Shown here piece by piece: positions 15,873-21,171 of a stretch of DNA of 21,171 nucleotides. The stretch comes from an uncultured Muribaculaceae bacterium (GTDB lineage: Bacteria > Bacteroidota > Bacteroidia > Bacteroidales > Muribaculaceae). Position 1 is the stretch's first letter. Each line of letters begins with the position of its first letter. Where the stretch lies: positions 1-21,171 of the forward strand of contig CAJUSN010000024.1 of assembly GCA_910589095.1 (NCBI GenBank), given 5' to 3'. The position numbers were made by a program, and so were the translations under genes. A model generated the notes under the pieces. It was given only the letters and a program-made list of their open reading frames with translations, was not told the origin of the DNA and did not search any database.

Positions 15873-17159
15873 TTAGTTTATATTATTCAGAATAAAATGT
15901 TTCACAGCTGGAAGGGTAGGGGAAAGAGGTGCCACATGATCGCGGTGATGTCTACGTTCAGATACCGGTATGGGGAAGTTTACACCAAGAAGTGCATTTA
16001 GCTGTGACGCATACATGTCAGGATGATCTGTTGCGAGAAAGACGCCTACTTCACCCGATTTGCGATTTTCCGTCATTGCTCTGCTTGCCAGAGCTGTGTG
16101 ACGGCCCATGACGTAATGATTGGAGGCGTATAGAAGAGAAATCTGACTATCAACCTCATTGTCACTATATGTGTAGCAATCTACTATGTTAGATAGAGCA
16201 GGGGTTGCCTCCATCAATTTGTTGATACGCGATAGATTCGTACACAGTGCTTTTTGGTTGAAATGATTCACGGAGAGAAAACCTTCATGGACTTCACCCC
16301 ACAATTTTTGATGTCCGCGTCCGGCTGCCATAATTCGTTGCACAGGCAGCCCCATTTGTTTTGCAATGAGGGCAGCTGTAAGATTACCAAGATTGCCACA
16401 TGGCATTGCCACAGCTATATTATCAGTTCGCTCACCCTGCGCTAATAATCTTGCATAAGCGTAAAAGTAAAAAATTGTTTGAGGAAGAAGGCGAGCAATG
16501 TTTATACTGTTTGCTGATGTCAGATTCACCTTAGCATTCAATTGCTCATCTTCGTATGCTCTCCTCACCAACTCCTGACAATCATCAAGAGTTCCCCGGA
16601 CTTCCACTGATATTATATTAGCGGCCACCTGATGCTTCATGTGCTCCGGTAGTTTAAGTGAATTATCTGACGGGTGAAAGATAAACACTTTGACACCGCT
16701 CATATTGGCGAAAGCTTTGGCAACTGCATAACCGGTGTCGCCACGGGTGGCCACGAGTAAACAAAGAGGCCCGGGATTCATTCGGGTAGAGCCTATATAA
16801 TGACTTATCACACGTGACATGAACCTCGCCCCAATGTCCTTGAATGTTTTGGTAGGACCATGGAACAGTTCCAAGGCATAAGTATGGTCAGACAGAGGTA
16901 CAAGGGGAATATCAAAATTAAAGGTCTCCTTGACTATATCATTTATAAGAGCCGGTTCGAGGTCAGATCCGAACAAAGTGGAACCTACAACATAAGCAAT
17001 ATCAGTAAGAGACATTGCCGATATATTATTAAAAATAGCCTTCGGAATCTCAGGTATGCTCAAAGGCATATAAACGCCGCCGTCAGGAGCAAAGCTATGG
17101 GTAACCGCTTCGCGCAAACCAACGCTTTTGTGTGAACCGTTCGTGCTATAATATCTCAT
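15873..17159 (-). CDS. thrC: Threonine synthase
   Basis: ThrC converts O-phosphohomoserine to threonine using pyridoxal phosphate. Of 428 residues, the N-terminal YYSTNG and the SFAPDGGVYMP segment are typical of the family; the cofactor lysine is Lys107 in GPTKTFKDIGARFMSR; the phosphate-binding stretch VATRGDTGYA lies near 150-160, and AMPCGNLGNLTAALIAK follows. It has its own consensus promoter and a leader of about 210 bases. In Bacteroides thrC follows a bifunctional thrA and a homoserine kinase-like gene; here a stand-alone aspartokinase lies upstream and no homoserine kinase is present in the window. Confidence 0.96.
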   Translation of the reverse strand: MRYYSTNGSHKSVGLREAVTHSFAPDGGVYMPLSIPEIPKAIFNNISAMSLTDIAYVVGSTLFGSDLEPALINDIVKETFNFDIPLVPLSDHTYALELFHGPTKTFKDIGARFMSRVISHYIGSTRMNPGPLCLLVATRGDTGYAVAKAFANMSGVKVFIFHPSDNSLKLPEHMKHQVAANIISVEVRGTLDDCQELVRRAYEDEQLNAKVNLTSANSINIARLLPQTIFYFYAYARLLAQGERTDNIAVAMPCGNLGNLTAALIAKQMGLPVQRIMAAGRGHQKLWGEVHEGFLSVNHFNQKALCTNLSRINKLMEATPALSNIVDCYTYSDNEVDSQISLLYASNHYVMGRHTALASRAMTENRKSGEVGVFLATDHPDMYASQLNALLGVNFPIPVSERRHHRDHVAPLSPTLPAVKHFILNNIN

Positions 17160-17375
17160 GAGTCGATTTAAGATGATGCTCTAAACAATGATTTGCGAAA
17201 ACATTTGCAACCAAAATGCGCACGCGCAAAAGATGACGACAAAATCCCTCACCTTTGACAGAACAAATAAATTGCTAAACTTGTTTGCGGTGATCCATAC
17301 ATCATTGGTTGCCTAATTTCGAAAATGAAATGGTATGAGGTACAAATCGTAATATAAGCTATTACGACTGCACCA
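17160..17375 (-). promoter_or_regulatory. Long leader region of thrC
   Basis: About 210 bases separate the predicted transcription start from the thrC ATG, long for this compact window. I see ATTTGC twice at 12-base spacing (plus strand 17191-17208) and a small GC dyad TGCGC-AC-GCGCA at 17217-17228, which on the minus strand is followed by TTTT. A possible 18-codon peptide (17249-17305) has only one Thr and one Ile, so it does not look like a classical attenuator peptide. No riboswitch class is recognised. Confidence 0.4.
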
Positions 17376-17407
17376 CAAAGATACAGTTTTCCCTTGCAAA
17401 AACCAAA
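17376..17407 (-). promoter_or_regulatory. Consensus Bacteroidetes promoter for the thrC unit
   Basis: On the minus strand TTTG (17407-17404), a 20-base spacer and TATCTTTG (17383-17376) match the -33/-7 consensus exactly. It begins 28 bases after the aspartokinase stop. It predicts a thrC-unknown-acyltransferase-amidase transcript separate from the rmlD-prfC-aspartokinase genes upstream. Confidence 0.75.
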
Positions 17408-17435
17408 GTTGAAGAAGGATATTTCAAACTTCTCT

Positions 17436-18809
17436 TCAAGAACCGAAAAAGACGTTATGGACCAACTGCAAAGCGTAGACTCGCTCGGATCCGGGAACAA
17501 CAAATGCAAGACTCGTTTCTGGAGTGCCCTGGGAACGGCCCACAACTGTTAATTTCCCCAACGCAAGAGTCTCGCGCAGCTTGCCCGGTACCATAACATC
17601 ATTTCGCATATTGTCAGCTACAATTGCTATTGTGGCAAGATTACGTTGCACGTCCATTGGAAGCAACTCGCCTGTTTCAAGTTCGCCTGCAAATTCTTTC
17701 TCCAACGCTTCCAACGCCTGCTCAATTTCAGATGCAGTAACTGCTACAGAAGTGGCATTCTTGGAAGAGGTATCAGATACGAGCAGCACACTCACTCCGT
17801 TTCTGGCCATTGTATTCAACACGCGTGTATTAAAGTCGGCTCTTTTCAAATCAGAAGCTGATTTGAGTGTGATCATACAAGAATCAGTAACGGAGGAAAC
17901 GCCCTTGACTTTAACCTGCTGCGACGGCACGGATCTATTATCTTTTATACAAGTTCCAGGTGCATGTGGATTAAAGGTGTTCTTGATATAGATTGGGATA
18001 TTTTTGTGAAAAACAGGATAAATGGTGGGAGGATAAATCACTTTAGCCCCAAAATTGCACAATTCCATGGCCTCGATGAATGAAAGGCTATCTATAACCC
18101 TCGCTTCTTTAATCAAGCGAGGATCGGCGGTCATAAACCCGTCGACATCGGTCCATATCTCGAGAACTTGAGCATCCAATGCTGCTGCAAGTATCGCTGC
18201 AGTGTAATCGCTTCCTCCACGTCCGAGATTAGTAAAGACTCCGGATGCATCGGTAGCTATAAAGCCTGGTACAACAGCTACTTTGAAGTCAACATTGTCA
18301 AACTCAGCGTGAATGAGCTTCTGCGTGGAATCATTGTCAAGGACATGCTTGCCAAATCGTCTCAGCGTTTTGATAAAGCGCGGGGAATCAAACAACATGG
18401 CCCCGGAAATAATTTTAGAGATGATGCAACTTGACATGCGTTCGCCAAAACTGACAACCTTGTCAAGCGAGCGCCTTGACAATTCCTCAAGAAGATAAAC
18501 ACCTTTGTAAGTACGTGATAGAGATTCAAAAAGATTTGATATTTGATCCTTTACAGATTCTTTATCACAGTCCTCCACAAGCTCATCTATAATATTGAAA
18601 TGGCGTTGCTTCATTGCTTGAAGGTCGGAGATATACTCCTCCGATCCTGCTTCTGCTTTTCTTGCTGTAGCAATTAGCTGGTCTGTGAAACCTCCAAGAG
18701 CAGAAACCACCACAATGACACGCTCATTACATGACTCCACGATCGATTTGACGTTTCGGAGACTCTCAACGGTACCTACGGATGTACCTCCAAACTTCAG
18801 AACCTTCAT
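17436..18809 (-). CDS. Stand-alone aspartokinase, ThrA-kinase-like
   Basis: Aspartokinase phosphorylates L-aspartate, the first step to lysine, threonine and methionine. Of 457 residues, kinase motifs are intact: KFGGTSVG (5-12), SFGERMSS (120-127), NLGRGGSDYTAA (194-205) and WTDVDGFMTADPR (219-231). Two ACT domains cover about 303-457. IEAMELCNFGAKVIYPPTIYPV is characteristic of the kinase half of bifunctional ThrA, as in Bacteroides, yet the protein stops right after the second ACT domain, and no homoserine dehydrogenase sequence (such as GIGTVG) follows in any minus-strand frame. The Gly-rich effector loop of the first ACT domain is replaced by SASDLKRADFN. prfC ends 13 bases upstream. A LysC assignment is possible; I leave the symbol open. 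Confidence 0.88.
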   Translation of the reverse strand: MKVLKFGGTSVGTVESLRNVKSIVESCNERVIVVVSALGGFTDQLIATARKAEAGSEEYISDLQAMKQRHFNIIDELVEDCDKESVKDQISNLFESLSRTYKGVYLLEELSRRSLDKVVSFGERMSSCIISKIISGAMLFDSPRFIKTLRRFGKHVLDNDSTQKLIHAEFDNVDFKVAVVPGFIATDASGVFTNLGRGGSDYTAAILAAALDAQVLEIWTDVDGFMTADPRLIKEARVIDSLSFIEAMELCNFGAKVIYPPTIYPVFHKNIPIYIKNTFNPHAPGTCIKDNRSVPSQQVKVKGVSSVTDSCMITLKSASDLKRADFNTRVLNTMARNGVSVLLVSDTSSKNATSVAVTASEIEQALEALEKEFAGELETGELLPMDVQRNLATIAIVADNMRNDVMVPGKLRETLALGKLTVVGRSQGTPETSLAFVVPGSERVYALQLVHNVFFGS

Positions 18810-18822
18810 TGGCGGTAATTTT

Positions 18823-20403
18823 TCAATATTCGCTTGAGAAATGGAATTTTATCTTAGGGAAATCGCTTTGTGCCATTTGAAGAACATAATTGGAGTCGGC
18901 TAAAAACACATCGCGTCCCTCTCGGTCTGTTGCCATGAACTGGTGTTTACGCTTCTTGAAAGCAGCTAAGGCGTCTGCATCGTCACTTTCAATCCAACAG
19001 GCTTTATAAAGCGAGATTGGTTCCCATCGGCACTGGGCTCCATACTCATGGAGCAGTCGGTATTGAATAACTTCAAACTGAAGTTGGCCGACAGTACCAA
19101 TGATTTTGCGTCCGTTGAACTGATTGGTAAAGAGCTGCGCCACACCTTCATCCATAAGCTGTTGAATACCCTTTTCAAGCTGCTTGGATTTCATGGGGTC
19201 AGTATTCTCGATATACTTGAACATTTCAGGCGAGAAACTCGGTAAACCCTTATAATGGAGCATCTCACCTTGAGTAATGGTATCACCTATTTTGAAATTA
19301 CCATTATCAGGAATGCCTACTATGTCTCCTGGATAAGCCTCATCTACAATGCTCTTTTTCTGAGCCATAAAAGCAGTTGGTGCAGCAAATTTCAGCACTT
19401 TACCGCTACGCACATGCTTGTATGGAGCATTGCGTTCGAACTTGCCTGAGCATACTTTGACAAAGGCAATGCATGAGCGGTGATTGGGATCCATATTAGC
19501 ATGAATTTTGAACACGAAGCCGGAGAATGTTTCTTCTTCAGGTTTAACCACACGTTCCTGTGCAGTAACTGGCTTAGGGGAGGGAGCAATCTTTACAAAG
19601 CAATCAAGAAGCTCTTTTACTCCGAATGTGTTCAAGGCCGACCCGAAGAACACCGGAGCCAAGGAACCGGCAAGGTACTCGGATTCATCAAATTCGGGAT
19701 ACACACCTTCAATGAGTTCGATATCATCACGCAACTTTTGAGCATCGGCTTCACCAACTGCCTCATCAATGCGTGAATCATTTATATTGTCAATCTCCAC
19801 TCGCTCCGAAACTTTCTGCTTATCTGGTGTGAACAAGTCAAGAGTCTCCTCGTAGATATTGTAAACGCCTTTGAATTTTGCACCGATATTTATAGGCCAC
19901 GAAAGAGGGCGAACCCCAATTTTAAGCTCTGATTCAAGTTCATCAAGGATTTCAAATGGATCCCGGCCTTCTCGGTCAAGTTTATTCACAAAAATAATTA
20001 CCGGAGTGTTACGCATGCGGCACACCTCCATGAGCTTGCGAGTTTGCTGTTCGACACCTTTAGCTACATCGACAACTATAATTACGCTGTCAACGGCTGT
20101 CAGAGTTCGGTAAGTATCCTCAGCAAAATCCTGGTGACCCGGAGTGTCAAGAATGTTTATCTTATAATCGCCGTAATTGAATCCCATTACGGAAGTCGCT
20201 ACTGAAATGCCGCGTTGCTTTTCAATCTCCATCCAGTCACTGGTTGCGGTTTTTTTAATTTTGTTAGATTTTACCGCTCCAGCTATATGTATAGCACCTC
20301 CGAAAAGCAGTAGCTTTTCTGTTAGCGTGGTTTTACCTGCGTCAGGGTGAGATATGATGGCAAACGTGCGCCGGCGATCTATTTCTTCTGTTATTTTGGA
20401 CAT
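18823..20403 (-). CDS. prfC: Peptide chain release factor 3
   Basis: RF3 is a translational GTPase that recycles RF1/RF2 from the ribosome after peptide release. Of 526 residues, the GTPase motifs are G1 SHPDAGKTT (18-26), switch I RGIS (64-67), G3 DTPGHQD (86-92) and G4 NKLD (140-143). FGSALNTFGVKELLD in the middle and QLQFEVIQYRL in the C-terminal part are RF3-specific and separate it from EF-G. The length matches E. coli RF3 (529). It lies between rmlD (30-base gap) and the aspartokinase (13-base gap), all on the minus strand, so cotranscription is likely. Confidence 0.97.
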   Translation of the reverse strand: MSKITEEIDRRRTFAIISHPDAGKTTLTEKLLLFGGAIHIAGAVKSNKIKKTATSDWMEIEKQRGISVATSVMGFNYGDYKINILDTPGHQDFAEDTYRTLTAVDSVIIVVDVAKGVEQQTRKLMEVCRMRNTPVIIFVNKLDREGRDPFEILDELESELKIGVRPLSWPINIGAKFKGVYNIYEETLDLFTPDKQKVSERVEIDNINDSRIDEAVGEADAQKLRDDIELIEGVYPEFDESEYLAGSLAPVFFGSALNTFGVKELLDCFVKIAPSPKPVTAQERVVKPEEETFSGFVFKIHANMDPNHRSCIAFVKVCSGKFERNAPYKHVRSGKVLKFAAPTAFMAQKKSIVDEAYPGDIVGIPDNGNFKIGDTITQGEMLHYKGLPSFSPEMFKYIENTDPMKSKQLEKGIQQLMDEGVAQLFTNQFNGRKIIGTVGQLQFEVIQYRLLHEYGAQCRWEPISLYKACWIESDDADALAAFKKRKHQFMATDREGRDVFLADSNYVLQMAQSDFPKIKFHFSSEY

Positions 20404-20433
20404 GATGAATGTGTCTATGACTGAGAAAGGTAT

Positions 20434-21171
20434 TTATGCCTCCTCTGCTACCATACGTGCCATGCACTTTGCAAGGCTTTCCTCCCAATAAGGAATGGAA
20501 ATATTGTAAGTTTTCTTTATCAAAGATTTATCAAAAAGACTATAAGTGGGGCGAGTGGCAGCAGTGGGGTAATCTTCTGTTAGAAGAGGTACAAGGTTGC
20601 ATGTTGTGATTCCGGCTATGCGGTGTATGGCCTTAGCGAAATCATACCAAGAACAGGCACCTTCATTTGTGAAATGATATATACCCGGAATCCACTGGCG
20701 CGCAAGCAGAATGGTCTTGATGGCCTCGGCAAGGTCAGAGGCTGAGGTAGGAGTGCCGATTTGGTCAAATACAACCCCCAGATTCTCCTTTTCTCGGCCT
20801 AACTTAACCATGGTTTTCACAAAGTTATGACCATGTGGCGAATAAAGCCACGCCGTGCGGACGATTACAGAGTCGGGGCACATGGAAAGAAGCACCATTT
20901 CGCCTTTACGTTTTGATGTACCGTAAGTGGATAAAGGATTCACCCGATCGCTTTCGCGATAAGGGCGGTTGGTTTTGCCATCAAAAACATAGTCAGTGGA
21001 AATGTGAAGTACTTTCACGCCGGAGTCAGCAGCCGCCATGGCAAGATTCTTGACAGCGTCTGCGTTTATAAGATTGCATAGTGCAGGCTCGGATTCAGCT
21101 TTATCCACGGCCGTGTAAGCCGCACAGTTGACAATGTGCGTGAAATCGCCCCTCTGCACGAAGGCTTTTAC
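20434..21171 (-). CDS. rmlD: dTDP-4-dehydrorhamnose reductase, N-terminus outside window
   Basis: RmlD (RfbD) makes dTDP-L-rhamnose by NAD(P)H reduction of dTDP-4-keto-L-rhamnose, for O-antigen and capsule sugars. It is a short-chain dehydrogenase. The frame is open to the window edge at 21171, so an internal GTG at 21159 is not the real start; about 45-50 residues carrying the Rossmann GxxGxxG motif should lie beyond it. In the 245 residues present, NCAAYTAVDKAESE, STDYVFDG, the catalytic YGTSKRKGE (Tyr/Lys pair) and TAWLYSPHGHNFVKTM are visible. The remaining rhamnose genes are not in the window. Confidence 0.93.
   Translation of the reverse strand, partial: VKAFVQRGDFTHIVNCAAYTAVDKAESEPALCNLINADAVKNLAMAAADSGVKVLHISTDYVFDGKTNRPYRESDRVNPLSTYGTSKRKGEMVLLSMCPDSVIVRTAWLYSPHGHNFVKTMVKLGREKENLGVVFDQIGTPTSASDLAEAIKTILLARQWIPGIYHFTNEGACSWYDFAKAIHRIAGITTCNLVPLLTEDYPTAATRPTYSLFDKSLIKKTYNISIPYWEESLAKCMARMVAEEA

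Noticed and set aside
17249..17305. An 18-codon peptide in the thrC leader as an attenuator leader peptide
   Set aside because: It contains only one Thr and one Ile codon, with no run of regulatory codons and no convincing terminator/antiterminator pair.
17249..17545. A 98-codon minus-strand frame spanning the end of the aspartokinase and the thrC leader, considered as a frameshifted remnant of the ThrA dehydrogenase half
   Set aside because: Its translation shows no GxGxxG Rossmann motif or other homoserine dehydrogenase feature, and the thrC promoter lies within it.
17524..17991. A 155-codon plus-strand frame opposite the aspartokinase
   Set aside because: It is a shadow of the opposite-strand gene: Ser/Thr-rich, low-complexity composition, no motifs, and no promoter or neighbour on that strand.
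1..21171. Mobile elements, CRISPR arrays, tRNA/rRNA genes, toxin-antitoxin or defence genes
   Set aside because: None was seen: intergenic gaps are short, no terminal repeats, spaced direct-repeat arrays or cloverleaf-like segments were noticed, and all large frames belong to housekeeping or envelope families.

Overview
The window looks like a chromosomal segment from a Bacteroidales bacterium, possibly a gut lineage close to Muribaculaceae; the order-level call is firmer than the family-level one. The evidence is gene order (menD-menB-menC-menE; sppA-lpxK-purine nucleoside phosphorylase-thiL; nusB-yajC-YbbR-coaE), promoters of the Bacteroidetes type (TTTG about 20 bases before TAnnTTTG), few Shine-Dalgarno sequences, and the long Bacteroidetes form of NusB. 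I see no mobile elements, phage genes, CRISPR array, rRNA or tRNA. Coding density is very high and no gene-free stretch exceeds 300 bases.

Left half, plus strand. Positions 1-3477 hold the end of a menaquinone operon: the 3' part of menD, then menB, menC and a short menE. Positions 3527-10519 form a second probable transcription unit: the signal peptide peptidase SppA, lipid A kinase LpxK, a trimeric-type purine nucleoside phosphorylase, thiamine-phosphate kinase ThiL, and two exported enzymes coupled by an ATGA overlap (a CapA-like metallophosphoesterase and an N-terminal-nucleophile amide hydrolase). Positions 10516-14154 hold nusB, yajC, a YbbR-domain membrane protein and coaE. There is a consensus promoter before yajC, a weaker one before nusB, and a large GC-rich dyad between yajC and the YbbR gene.

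Right part, minus strand, read from right to left: the C-terminal part of rmlD (dTDP-rhamnose synthesis), prfC (release factor 3) and a stand-alone aspartokinase. A consensus promoter follows, with a leader of about 210 bases, and then thrC (threonine synthase), a small unknown protein, a PlsC-like acyltransferase and a nitrilase-family amidase. The amidase gene overlaps the end of coaE by 11 bp in a tail-to-tail arrangement.

Most of this is housekeeping metabolism: quinones, envelope lipids, CoA, thiamine, purine salvage, translation termination and threonine. I do not see a clear new multi-gene system. The best candidates for a second look are a NusB protein whose family-specific middle region is duplicated, an aspartokinase that resembles the kinase half of bifunctional ThrA but has no dehydrogenase half and altered effector-binding segments, the coupled CapA-like/Ntn-hydrolase pair, the dyad at 12470-12503, and a purine phosphorylase with Asp where Asn normally reads the purine base.
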